Shown one piece after another: positions 1-6,676 of a stretch of DNA of 21,651 nt. Below the pieces are notes generated by a model. It did not search any database. It saw only the letters and a program-made list of their open reading frames with translations, and was not told the origin of the DNA. The DNA lies in contig DASZTR010000085.1 in assembly GCA_035547955.1 (NCBI GenBank), positions 1 to 21,651 on the forward strand. Reading direction: 5' to 3'. Source of the stretch: Nitrososphaera sp035547955. GTDB taxonomy: Archaea; Thermoproteota; Nitrososphaeria; Nitrososphaerales; Nitrososphaeraceae. The position numbers were made by a program, and so were the translations under genes. How positions within the stretch are numbered: the first letter of the stretch is position 1; every line of letters begins with the position of its first letter.

Positions 1-150
1 GTACAGGCGCAGGAGAAGATACATGAAGCAATGAACCTTATCGGGGCAGCAAAAAAGTCGATCGCCTCAGGTGACTACATATCTGCCCGGGAATCCCTCT
101 TTGCAGCCTCAAATGACCTCATCGATGCTGACAGGCTGACCCGGGGCTAG
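1..150 (+). CDS. C-terminal end of an unknown helical protein (partial)
   Basis: The reading frame is open from the first base of the window to a TAG stop and gives 49 residues, with the start outside the window. The segment is rich in Ala, Glu, Lys and Asp and looks wholly alpha-helical (for example EKIHEAMNLIGAAKKSIASG, then ARESLFAASNDLIDADRL), as in TPR-like or coiled-coil proteins. No catalytic motif is visible. Codon use matches the neighbouring genes. I do not recognise the family and give no function. The next gene on this strand starts 238 bases later behind its own TATA box, so they are probably not one operon. Confidence 0.6.
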   Translation, partial: VQAQEKIHEAMNLIGAAKKSIASGDYISARESLFAASNDLIDADRLTRG

Positions 151-320
151 TCGCACTAATTAATTGGTAGATTCCTGCCCCTTGTTTTCTATGCTGTATG
201 ACGGTAATATCGTTCTGGTAGATGTGTATGTATATGCGTGTGTAAATATCATATGGAAGCTAGAAACCATTGGCCTCTAAATGTAAGCCTGATTGCGTGT
301 ATTTCAAGATGAGGAGGCAT

Positions 321-338
321 CTGGAACGCGCGTTCCAG
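321..338. promoter_or_regulatory. Perfect 18-bp palindrome upstream of the winged-helix gene
   Basis: The sequence CTGGAACGCGCGTTCCAG is exactly self-complementary (two 9-base arms, no spacer). It lies about 20 bases before the presumed TATA box (357-367) and 50 bases before the ATG at 389. The position fits a dimeric regulator site, possibly for the winged-helix protein itself. Binding is inferred from symmetry and position only. Confidence 0.5.
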
Positions 339-356
339 CACGAATTCCACCCTATC

Positions 357-367
357 CCTAAAATAAT
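357..367 (+). promoter_or_regulatory. TATA box for the winged-helix gene
   Basis: CTAAAATAATG is an AT-rich TATA-like element about 27 bases before the ATG at 389. That spacing would put the transcript start at or next to the start codon, so the mRNA would be leaderless, as is common in this group. No Shine-Dalgarno sequence is seen. Confidence 0.45.
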
Positions 368-388
368 GTAGAACAATTTGATAGAGCC

Positions 389-688
389 ATGTCTGAACGC
401 AAAAACAACAGGGGCAAAATCGAAATCATGGCTGACGTCCTGACTTTGTCCACAGTCGGGATAAAAAAGACTCACATTATGTACAAAGCCAACCTGAGTT
501 ACGAGCAAATACTCTACTACCTTAACGAGCTTCTAGGCAAGGACCTACTTATACAGGACGTAGTTGAAGGCTCGCCAGTCTACCGCACTACAGAAAAGGG
601 AAGAGAGTTTCTGCACTACTTTTCTCGGATGGCAGACCTGATAAAGGGGTATCCTGGAGAGCAAAAGATAGAGCTCGTCGCACAATAA
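389..688 (+). CDS. Winged-helix DNA-binding protein (HTH_45 type)
   Basis: A 99-residue protein with the layout of the small archaeal winged-helix regulators that are numerous in Thaumarchaeota. A basic N-terminus (residues 1-12) leads into helix 1 (IEIMADVLTL), then the helix-turn-helix (about 22-52) with the hallmark IKKTHIMYKANLSYEQILYY, a wing strand pair (about 55-68, with PVYRTTEKGREFL), and a C-terminal helix that could form the dimer interface. No metal or ligand domain is visible, so the trigger is unknown. The ATG at 389 is preferred because the basic N-terminus is typical and a TATA box lies about 27 bases upstream. A perfect palindrome at 321-338 may be its operator. It stands alone on its strand. 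Family is confident; regulon unknown. Confidence 0.88.
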   Translation: MSERKNNRGKIEIMADVLTLSTVGIKKTHIMYKANLSYEQILYYLNELLGKDLLIQDVVEGSPVYRTTEKGREFLHYFSRMADLIKGYPGEQKIELVAQ

Positions 689-927
689 AAAACGTACGGA
701 AGTGGTAGCAGCACGGAGGTTTTTCCGGCTACTCTCTATTGTTGTTGTGCAGCTGGAAGAGAGAGATGCAAGGAAAACAACGCTTGCCTGTCGCCAACTA
801 GATAAATTGCATATACATCCGAAGGCCCACGGATTTGATAGACACACAAACATATACATACACTCTCGGGGTTTTTGGCCTCAACTTGATGTTTTTCTCA
901 AAAAAATTATTGTCGCTACGTTCTCGA
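689..927. other. Intergenic stretch without a supported gene
   Basis: Between the winged-helix gene and the decayed gene on the other strand I see no convincing coding frame. The stretch holds a TG/CA-rich tract (841-865, alternating purine-pyrimidine on either strand) and a run of seven A at 900-906. Read on the minus strand that run is T7, 22 bases beyond the last stop of the pseudogene, and could have been its terminator. Confidence 0.4.
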
Positions 928-1501
928 TCATTTTAAGCAACACCCCGTCATCAGAGCCGGCTCCTCAAGCGGATGATTTTCGCTGTTTGCCTCATACATC
1001 AGTACCCGATCCTGCCGTCCACATTCTATGAACCAGTTAAAGTCGCGTGTAGGTATTATTACCGTGTTTTGGCCCAAATTGTTCTAAAGAATTGTGTTAA
1101 CGGCATTTTCGCCAGAGAGGATCTGCAACAGATCCTATTTGTGGATGCTCTTCGCGCCGCTCTTTTTCATATAGTCTACGAAATTCCTGAATGCCTTGGT
1201 TGAGCACCATATCGTGGAAGAGCCTTTTTTTCTGACTCTTGGGCTCGCAGCTATAAACAGGTGGCCTTTTCGGTCAAAAATGCGTCGCCTGATTGACGCG
1301 TATCAGATTGAGCATTTCTCCTGCCTCGACTATGGGCAATAGCTTGTCAAGCTCAACCCTTTGCTGCATGGCGATGCTAGCAAGGTCTGACTTGGTGCCC
1401 ACATTGTCCAATACTTCCAGAAAACTTTGGAGCGTTCTGTAATGAATCTTGTGAATGATCATGCCTTCGATGAGGGATCTGGATTGATTTGCGTCTTCCA
1501 T
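928..1501 (-). pseudogene. Decayed protein gene: frameshift plus in-frame TAG codons
   Basis: From the ATG at 1501 the minus strand reads 75 good residues (MEDANQSRSLIEGMIIHKIH, later AGEMLNLIRVNQATHF) and then hits TGA at 1274-1276, right after a T5 run. Shifting by one base at that run gives DRKGHLFIAASPRVRKK, then FVDYMKKSGAKSIHK, a TAG (1135-1137), DLLQILSGENAVNTIL, a second TAG (1084-1086), then NTVIIPTRDFNWFIECGRQD and a final TGA at 928. Between a run of seven A (1225-1231 on the opposite strand) and 1183 a different frame (RLFHDMVLNQGIQEF) reads more like protein, so further indels are likely. Joined, it would encode about 190 residues. I do not recognise the family; the first 75 residues look helical. 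A palindromic TATA-like element lies at 1552-1565. Alternatives are assembly errors at homopolymers or recoding, but two extra stops favour decay. Confidence 0.6.
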
Positions 1502-1551
1502 GTTTTAAATTTTCAGTCTTGCGAGAAAAAAGATCCTATTGCACGCGTTTA

Positions 1552-1565
1552 TGCATATATATGCA
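1552..1565 (-). promoter_or_regulatory. Palindromic TATA-like element before the decayed gene
   Basis: TGCATATATATGCA is a perfect 14-bp palindrome containing a TATA core, 51-64 bases before the ATG at 1501. As a minus-strand TATA box it predicts a leader of about 30 bases. The symmetry may also make it a protein-binding site. It lies only 39 bases beyond the stop of sat. Confidence 0.35.
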
Positions 1566-1603
1566 GGCATTTGCGCGCCTCTCCTCCTCTTATTTTTCTT
1601 GTT

Positions 1604-2734
1604 CTATTGCACGAATGGTTCCTTAAACGACACTACCAACCTTGACACTTCGGGCCTCATCAGGTGTTCTGCCGGCAACTCGCCGGAGCTGACCATCCTC
1701 CTCATCTTTGTGCCGCTCAACTCGTCTCTGACCTCAGGGCCGTGAGGGCAGTTGCGCTCGTTAGCATAGCTTAGGCACTTTTTGCAGTAGTAGAATGCCG
1801 GGAAGGTCACGGGCTGTATCTCAAGGTCGGGATAGTTCTTGAATATCTCTTGCGAAGCGAAGGGGTGGTAAAACCTGCCCACGCCGGCGTGGTCGCGCCC
1901 GACGATAAAGTGTGTGCAGCCAAAGTTCTTCCTCATGATCGCGTGGTGTATCGCCTCTTTGGGACCTGCGTACCTCATCTCTGTGTGCAGCGTAGCAAAT
2001 ATGGCGCGATTCTTTGGGTAATAGTTGTTGAAGAGGGTCTCGTATGCGGCAAGTATGACCTCGTCCTTGAAATCGCCCTTCTTTTTCTTGCCGATGAGCG
2101 GGTTAACGTATAGCCCATCGTACACGTTGAGCGCTGCTTTTTGCAGCATCTCATGCGCGACGTGTGGCACGTTTCTCGTCTGGAACCCGACTATGGTCTT
2201 CCAGCCCCGCTTTGCCATCTCTTCCCTTGTCTCCTTTGGTGTTTTCCTATACTTCCTTATATCCCCCAGCGGGATCCTTTTTGAGACCTCTATCTTACCG
2301 CCAAGGAGGTGGCCCTTCATGCCAATCATCTTGGAGACTCCTGGGTGGCTAGGGTCGTCGGTGCCGTAGACTGCCTTGGCAGAGGCAAGCCTGTCAAACG
2401 TGTACGCCTCCTCTATCTTGAGGAACGCAAACTTTTCACCCGCGACTGCAAGGGCGACCTCGCCAGCCTGCCTGGCGTCTTGTGCCGCCTGCTCGTCAAG
2501 GTCGAGCACTATCGGCACGGTCCATGCAAGGCCGTTTTTAAGCCTGCCCGTCTTTACGATGCTTTCAAAGTCGTCTTGGCCGACAAAGCCCTCAAGGGGG
2601 CTGAAAATGCCATCGGCGATGTTCTCAATGTCGCTCCTCAAATCGCTAGAGACCTCTACGACATGCATGCCGTCAAGGCTTGCGTTTGAAAACCTGCTTA
2701 CTAGCCTTCCACCGTGTGGTTGTATCGATGCCAT
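1604..2734 (-). CDS. sat: Sulfate adenylyltransferase (ATP sulfurylase)
   Basis: Makes adenosine 5'-phosphosulfate (APS) and pyrophosphate from ATP and sulfate, the entry step of sulfate assimilation in the cytoplasm. The 376-residue protein has the single-subunit prokaryotic Sat layout: an N-terminal PUA-like domain (about 1-160), then the nucleotidyltransferase domain with QTRNVPH (185-191, the QxRNxxH ATP-binding motif), TEMRYAGPKEA (251-261) and GRDHAGVG (279-286). C327, C330, C339 and H341 form the zinc-binding knuckle seen in thermophilic and archaeal Sat enzymes. There is no APS-kinase domain. The ATG at 2734 lies only 7 bases after the cysH stop, so the two are co-transcribed as cysH-sat. 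The partner CysH looks like an APS reductase, so no APS kinase would be needed. The identification is firm. Confidence 0.97.
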   Translation of the reverse strand: MASIQPHGGRLVSRFSNASLDGMHVVEVSSDLRSDIENIADGIFSPLEGFVGQDDFESIVKTGRLKNGLAWTVPIVLDLDEQAAQDARQAGEVALAVAGEKFAFLKIEEAYTFDRLASAKAVYGTDDPSHPGVSKMIGMKGHLLGGKIEVSKRIPLGDIRKYRKTPKETREEMAKRGWKTIVGFQTRNVPHVAHEMLQKAALNVYDGLYVNPLIGKKKKGDFKDEVILAAYETLFNNYYPKNRAIFATLHTEMRYAGPKEAIHHAIMRKNFGCTHFIVGRDHAGVGRFYHPFASQEIFKNYPDLEIQPVTFPAFYYCKKCLSYANERNCPHGPEVRDELSGTKMRRMVSSGELPAEHLMRPEVSRLVVSFKEPFVQ

Positions 2735-2741
2735 TTTACTA

Positions 2742-3497
2742 TTATGCCGTCCTACTTTTCCTTTTCTTCATGGTCGGGTCAAAGTGGAGACCGCACTCCT
2801 TATGCGCGGCATTTTCCCACCACCATCTGCCTGCACGTGGGTCTTCGCCCGCCTCCACTGCCCTCGTGCATGGCTCGCATCCTATGCTCGGGTAGCCCTT
2901 GTCGTGCAGTTTGTTGTACGGGACGCTGTTCTTTTTGATATAGTCCCAGACCATTTCAGACGTCCAGTCTGCTATCGGGTTCAGCTTGATCATGCCGCCG
3001 TGCGCGCTGTCGATCTCGATCTTTTTCGTGTCGGCCCTCGTCGCAGCCTGGTCCCTCCTAAGGCCAGTTATCCAGCCATCGAGGCTTGCAAGTGCCCTAT
3101 TGAGCGGGTGAACCTTGCGCACGTCGCAGCACATCTTTCTATTCTCTACGCTCGAATACATGAGGTTCATTCCCCTGGCACGTACCATCTCCTCAACCTC
3201 TTTCTGGTCGGGGAAGTACGCCAATACGCTGATGCCATAGCGGGCGCGGATGTCGTCCATGACATCGTAGGTCTCTTGGTTCAGACGTCCCGTGTCTAGA
3301 GTGAAAACGTGTGTTTTGTCCCTGCTTATCTTGACCATCATGTCGATGATGGCGACATCCTCTGCACCAAAGCTAGAAGCAAGGCCGACCTTCTTTGGGC
3401 CAAACTTTTCAAGCGCCCACCTGAGCACCTGCTGGGCCGTCTTGCCCTCAAAATCCTCGGCCAACTGCTCGACCTGCGCAGCGGTGAACCTGGTCAA
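2742..3497 (-). CDS. cysH: Assimilatory APS/PAPS reductase, iron-sulfur type
   Basis: Reduces activated sulfate to sulfite and AMP with thioredoxin-type electrons. The 251 residues show the PP-loop fold: SSFGAED (41-47), TLDTGRL (66-72) and TGLRRDQAATR (144-154). Two cysteine pairs, C123-C124 (in KMCCDVRKVHPLNRAL) and C207/C210 (GCEPC), are the four ligands of a [4Fe-4S] cluster, which marks enzymes acting on APS rather than cluster-free PAPS reductases. The catalytic cysteine is C235 in ECGLH. The start is TTG at 3495-3497; no in-frame ATG or GTG lies just upstream, and a TATA box at 3529-3537 places the transcript start about 10 bases before it. It is the first gene of the cysH-sat pair and divergent from the SelD-like gene. 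APS specificity is inferred from the cluster motif. Confidence 0.95.
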   Translation of the reverse strand: MTRFTAAQVEQLAEDFEGKTAQQVLRWALEKFGPKKVGLASSFGAEDVAIIDMMVKISRDKTHVFTLDTGRLNQETYDVMDDIRARYGISVLAYFPDQKEVEEMVRARGMNLMYSSVENRKMCCDVRKVHPLNRALASLDGWITGLRRDQAATRADTKKIEIDSAHGGMIKLNPIADWTSEMVWDYIKKNSVPYNKLHDKGYPSIGCEPCTRAVEAGEDPRAGRWWWENAAHKECGLHFDPTMKKRKSRTA

Positions 3498-3528
3498 TAT
3501 ATGTACACTGGTTCTTCGTTTTCAAACG

Positions 3529-3537
3529 CCTTATAAT
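3529..3537 (-). promoter_or_regulatory. cysH-sat promoter with upstream AACAAGT element
   Basis: On the minus strand AACAAGT (3538-3544) runs directly into a TATA box, TATTATAAGG. The predicted transcript start is near 3508, giving a leader of about 10 bases before the TTG start of cysH. The same AACAAGT lies in mirror orientation before the divergent gene (3589-3595). Confidence 0.5.
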
Positions 3538-3588
3538 ACTTGTTCTGGTTAAGCCGGCCCGTGCAAGATGTACGAGAATTTGTTTATT

Positions 3589-3608
3589 AACAAGTTATTT
3601 TCTATATC
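3589..3608 (+). promoter_or_regulatory. Promoter of the SelD-like gene with mirrored AACAAGT element
   Basis: AACAAGT (3589-3595) is followed by AT-rich TATA candidates (TTATTTTC at 3595-3602, CTATATC at 3602-3608). Either would give a transcript starting about 25-35 bases before the start codon, leaving room for the AGGGGAG ribosome-binding site at 3644-3650. Confidence 0.4.
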
Positions 3609-3657
3609 TTGTGTATCTTCGTTCATTACAAATAGTGATTGCTAGGGGAGTTTGGGC

Positions 3658-5061
3658 TTGTCTAATAATTTTTGGGAAAATGTAGAACAATACAAGAAGC
3701 TGGGCGCTGACCCGCTGCGGTGGGTTTCCCCCTGTTCGCTGGAGGCAGACGCGCATACCGTCAAGGGCGCGCTTGCAGAAGTCAAGCGCAGCACGATAAA
3801 GGTGTCGCCCTCATGGTTTGACCCTTACTTTTACATCGAAGGAAAAGAGCCCGAGCTGACAAGGCGCGTCTATGACTTGGCAAGCCCTGTGGTGGACAAG
3901 GAAGTAGAGGTCAAGAGGGCTCTTGCAATGCTGCGCATACATGCTGCCACTGCAGAATCGCCGCATTCGCTTTCTGAAACATTGGGCATGTTCTTTTCCG
4001 CCTTCAAGGCCAAGGTGGCCGTGGTGAGCGCGCCAGTCGCAACGACGGAGCACCCAGACGCCCAATTTGCGTTGTTGGACTATCTAGAGTTGCGGCGGGG
4101 CAACAAGGGCGGCTACATGCCGGCGCTGTCGTCGTTTGAGCAAATAACGGACATTACAAAAGCGCCGGACGATGAAATACATGTCAAAATTGCTCTTACC
4201 GACGCGATAGAGCGCCTGAATCTGCTAGGCTGCGGCAACCCTGCTCTTTTCAAGTTCTTTCCTATATATGACGCGCCCGATGAGGGGATGCTTGACAGGA
4301 TACGCACTAACCTTGACGCATTCATGTCGCGCTACAACCTCGTCATGGAAGACTATAGCTCGCTCAAGCGCGGTCAGCTGTTCTATGGTACGAGCGCCGC
4401 CGCAATTACGAACAAGGAACTTCCGGCGCGCTACGAACAGGTGGAAGAAGGGATGGAGGTGATGGTGACGAACAAGTTTGGCGGTCTTGGTGCAGTCAGC
4501 TTGCACGCCCTTGCGCTTTCAGACCCTGCCAACGCGGCAAAGTTCGAGCAGGCCGGCGTCTCCATGAACGATTTGACGGCAGCAAGGAACGAGGCGATAA
4601 AAAGCCTCAGCGAGCCACACTTTGCACTCGGCAAGATAATCTCGAAATACTGCCCCGACTTTGGCCAAAGCTATGACAGGGGTGAACACATCACTGCCGT
4701 CCATCCTGTAGGAGCAAGGGGCATCTTTGCGCTCGGCATCCTTGCAGAAATGGCAAATGCCCACGTCGCGGTAAACGAGCTCCCGATGAGGTATGAGGGG
4801 ATTGCCCGGCTCGCCACAGCCGAGTCGCTGGTGGAAAACTCTACTGCGTCGCAGCACGGCTGCCATATCATAGTAGGGACAAAGGACGTGCTGAATCTCG
4901 TGACAGAAGACTTGCGCCAGCACCACTTTATGCCCGAGAGGATAGGCTATATCGCAAAAAAAGGCGCGCCGTCAGTCTCGCTGGTCGAAAAGGATGCAAG
5001 CCAGTACGTGGCGCACAAGGCCAAGCTCGCAAGGCTGCTAATGCCGGCGGCAAGTCTGTAA
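3658..5061 (+). CDS. SelD/PurM-fold protein (selenophosphate synthetase-like), probably sulfur-related
   Basis: A 467-residue protein with the two-domain layout of the PurM/SelD (AIR synthase) ATP-using superfamily, about 120 residues longer than SelD. The junction GTSAAAITNKELPARY followed by GMEVMVTNKFGGLGAVSLHA matches the SelD pattern of a first-domain end, a short strand and a GxxLxxTKPLGxG-type loop. HPVGARGIFALGILAEMANA with VNELPM mirrors SelD's TDVTGFGLxGHxxEM region with its following IP. The SelD GCGCK catalytic loop is not evident; a lone Cys sits near the N-terminus in WVSPCSLEAD (about residue 26). I therefore do not call it selenophosphate synthetase. TTG at 3658 is chosen over TTG at 3652 because AGGGGAG (3644-3650) lies 7 bases before it. 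It shares a divergent control region with cysH-sat, which suggests sulfur metabolism. Substrate unknown. Confidence 0.7.
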   Translation: MSNNFWENVEQYKKLGADPLRWVSPCSLEADAHTVKGALAEVKRSTIKVSPSWFDPYFYIEGKEPELTRRVYDLASPVVDKEVEVKRALAMLRIHAATAESPHSLSETLGMFFSAFKAKVAVVSAPVATTEHPDAQFALLDYLELRRGNKGGYMPALSSFEQITDITKAPDDEIHVKIALTDAIERLNLLGCGNPALFKFFPIYDAPDEGMLDRIRTNLDAFMSRYNLVMEDYSSLKRGQLFYGTSAAAITNKELPARYEQVEEGMEVMVTNKFGGLGAVSLHALALSDPANAAKFEQAGVSMNDLTAARNEAIKSLSEPHFALGKIISKYCPDFGQSYDRGEHITAVHPVGARGIFALGILAEMANAHVAVNELPMRYEGIARLATAESLVENSTASQHGCHIIVGTKDVLNLVTEDLRQHHFMPERIGYIAKKGAPSVSLVEKDASQYVAHKAKLARLLMPAASL

Positions 5062-5107
5062 TTAATTATTAATATTGTCTTGCGCGCTAAACAAAACTCA
5101 TAACACA

Positions 5108-5560
5108 ATGTCACAAAAAGACCCAAACTGCATTTTCTGCAAGATAGCGTCAGGCCAGATTTCTGCGAGGGTGGTGATGCAGAACGACAGGGCACTTGCG
5201 TTTCTCGACGTGTCCCCCCTTGCCACAGGCCATACGCTGGTCGTGCCAAAGGCACATTTTCAAAAGGTCCAAGACATGGATGCGCCCGACGCGCAGGCCG
5301 TGTTTGACATTGTGCGCCAGGTCACAGGCAGGGTAGAGTCTGCAGCAGGCACGAGCGCGTCAACAATAGCCGTGCACAACGGCAGGGAAGCGGGCCAAGA
5401 AGTTCAACATGTCCATGTCCACATAATACCCAGAAGGCCGGGCGATGGGGCCGGCCCGGTCCACTCGATGTTCAAGGACAGGCCAAAACTGTCAGCGCAA
5501 GAGATGGATGCGCTTTTTGCCAAGATGGTGACTGTGATATCGCAAGCGGAGCAGGACTAG
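5108..5560 (+). CDS. HIT-family nucleotide hydrolase
   Basis: A 150-residue histidine-triad protein of the Hint/HinT branch, which hydrolyses AMP-lysine, AMP-N-bonded compounds or similar adenylates. The triad is HVHVHII at 101-107 (H101, H103, H105, with H103 expected as nucleophile). The N-terminal CIFCKIASG (C8, C11) is the usual opening of Hint proteins and often binds zinc with a downstream His; GHTLVVPKAHF (41-51) is also standard. The ATG at 5108 gives the classical N-terminus, while an upstream TTG at 5075 would add 11 residues unlike the family. It follows the SelD-like gene by 46 bases, with an AT-rich stretch (5062-5078) that could be a separate promoter. The 3' end overlaps the convergent small membrane gene by 69 bases. 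Substrate unknown. Confidence 0.92.
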   Translation: MSQKDPNCIFCKIASGQISARVVMQNDRALAFLDVSPLATGHTLVVPKAHFQKVQDMDAPDAQAVFDIVRQVTGRVESAAGTSASTIAVHNGREAGQEVQHVHVHIIPRRPGDGAGPVHSMFKDRPKLSAQEMDALFAKMVTVISQAEQD

Positions 5561-5812
5561 CCGGGCTACTAGCACAGGCGTCATGGACTTGACGTTGCCC
5601 TCTATTGCATGGCCTGCGACCAGCATGGAAACTGCAAGAGCCCACAGGCCAAGCCCAAACAAGCCATTGGTGGTGCTGCCTGCACCGGCGAAACTGCCGG
5701 CGATCATTGCTATGCCGTACGCATAAACCGGAAGGCCGGCCGCGTGAAGAACCCTGTTGGCCGGATGCCTGTGAGTGTTTTTCAGCATCTTGAACAACGC
5801 GCGTAGCAGCAT
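5492..5812 (-). CDS. Small Mpo1-like (DUF962-type) membrane protein
   Basis: A 106-residue protein with two membrane segments (about 27-45 and 51-68). HPANRVLHAAGLP (16-28) before the first segment and GHAIEGN (67-73) after the second resemble the His motifs of Mpo1/DUF962 proteins (H-x-x-N-x-x-x-H-x-x-G-x-P and GHxxxExN). In yeast, Mpo1 is an iron-dependent dioxygenase of fatty acid alpha-oxidation; that activity cannot be assumed here. The basic C-terminus (RLRYHSHHLGKKRIHLLR) is encoded opposite the HIT gene, with a 69-base convergent overlap, so the real end of the conserved part is probably near residue 85. A second Met at residue 9 is an alternative start. Separated by 12 bases from the HAD gene upstream on the same strand, so likely co-transcribed with it. 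Confidence 0.65.
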   Translation of the reverse strand: MLLRALFKMLKNTHRHPANRVLHAAGLPVYAYGIAMIAGSFAGAGSTTNGLFGLGLWALAVSMLVAGHAIEGNVKSMTPVLVARLVLLRLRYHSHHLGKKRIHLLR

Positions 5813-5824
5813 AATACTATCACA

Positions 5825-6574
5825 TCATGTATTGCTATATTTTCTGCTAATAATTTTTTCCACAATCCCTGGGACTTCGGCCAGTTTTGAGATGGTGTAC
5901 GCAGGGCGCTCACAATCTTCGCGGGGTTCTTGCAGGGAAAAGAGTGAGTCTGTGACCCTTATCGTGGTCATGCCGAGCTTGTTTGCTGGGCACACGTCAG
6001 TGTCAAGCCTGTCGCCCACCATTATACATTCGTGCGCCTCCCTTCCTGCTTCCTTTATCGCAAGCTGGAATAAGCGCGGATCGGGCTTTTTCATCTTGAG
6101 TGCCGACGATATCGCCGTGACTTGAAAATATCTCTCAATGCCTGCCTCCTGCAAGAGTGCGACAATGTCCTCTGACTGGTTTGCGATTATGCCCAGGCCG
6201 CATTTCTTGTCCTGAACAAGTCCCTTTACGACCTGCTCCACGCCCTCTGCAAGCCGGAACATCTCTTTTCTGCCTGTCCTGACTTCGGGCCCGATCCTGC
6301 TCATTATCGCGTTTTCAAATCCTGTAGGCAGGACGGTCCTGCAGATTTCAATTACAAGTTCCTTGACGCTCCCGTAGCCAATCCTGCGGTCGCGGATTAT
6401 GCTGTCGCGTACGGCGCGGTAGTTGCGCATGTCAATCCTTGCGCCATACCCGTTCAATATCTCTAGGAATTTACCGTCAAAGTGGCTGATGAATTCCCAT
6501 TCCGTGACCAGCGTCTGACCAAGATCAAAGAATATGAACGGCCGCTGCCACTGCTGGAGGTGTTTCTCACTCAT
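5825..6574 (-). CDS. HAD-superfamily hydrolase
   Basis: A 249-residue HAD-fold protein. Motif I is FDLGQTLV (nucleophile D17), motif II is IIANQS (129-134, S134), motif III is KMKKPDP (K162/K163), and motif IV is GDRLDTD (187-193, D188 and D191/D193 for Mg2+). Residues about 24-110 form a helical C1-type cap. The aspartate two positions after the nucleophile, normally the general acid/base of HAD phosphatases, is Gly (G19); this DxGxT variant is known in some archaeal HADs and may change activity, so the substrate cannot be stated. The ATG at 6574 has GGGAG about 8 bases upstream, and a TATA-like GGATAAAATG lies near 6635-6643. It is divergent from the geranylgeranyl reductase gene and precedes the small membrane protein. 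Confidence 0.88.
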   Translation of the reverse strand: MSEKHLQQWQRPFIFFDLGQTLVTEWEFISHFDGKFLEILNGYGARIDMRNYRAVRDSIIRDRRIGYGSVKELVIEICRTVLPTGFENAIMSRIGPEVRTGRKEMFRLAEGVEQVVKGLVQDKKCGLGIIANQSEDIVALLQEAGIERYFQVTAISSALKMKKPDPRLFQLAIKEAGREAHECIMVGDRLDTDVCPANKLGMTTIRVTDSLFSLQEPREDCERPAYTISKLAEVPGIVEKIISRKYSNT

Positions 6575-6676
6575 GCGTAGCTCCCTTGTTTTCTTCCTCT
6601 CTGAACCTGCAATTCATCATTATTATTGTATTGCATTTTATCCTCTGCGTTTTTCTTGTTCCCTGCCCCTCCAACA

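Noticed and set aside
702..1203. Plus-strand open frames in the gap after the winged-helix gene
   Set aside because: Cys/His/Tyr-rich composition without motifs; the second part is the exact antisense register of the decayed minus-strand gene.
928..1501. Pyrrolysine or programmed +1 frameshift expression of the minus-strand gene
   Set aside because: Two TAG codons, one TGA and probable further indels are needed together; no pyrrolysine gene is seen here and no SD-like stimulator sits properly before the TTT-TGA-C. Decay is simpler.
2376..3299. A 307-codon plus-strand frame across the sat/cysH junction
   Set aside because: It is antisense to two firmly identified enzymes, and its sequence has no domain pattern.
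3658..5061. Calling the SelD-like protein selenophosphate synthetase or archaeal PEP carboxylase
   Set aside because: The SelD Cys/Sec loop is not evident, and there is no PEP carboxylase motif; only the PurM/SelD fold pattern is supported.
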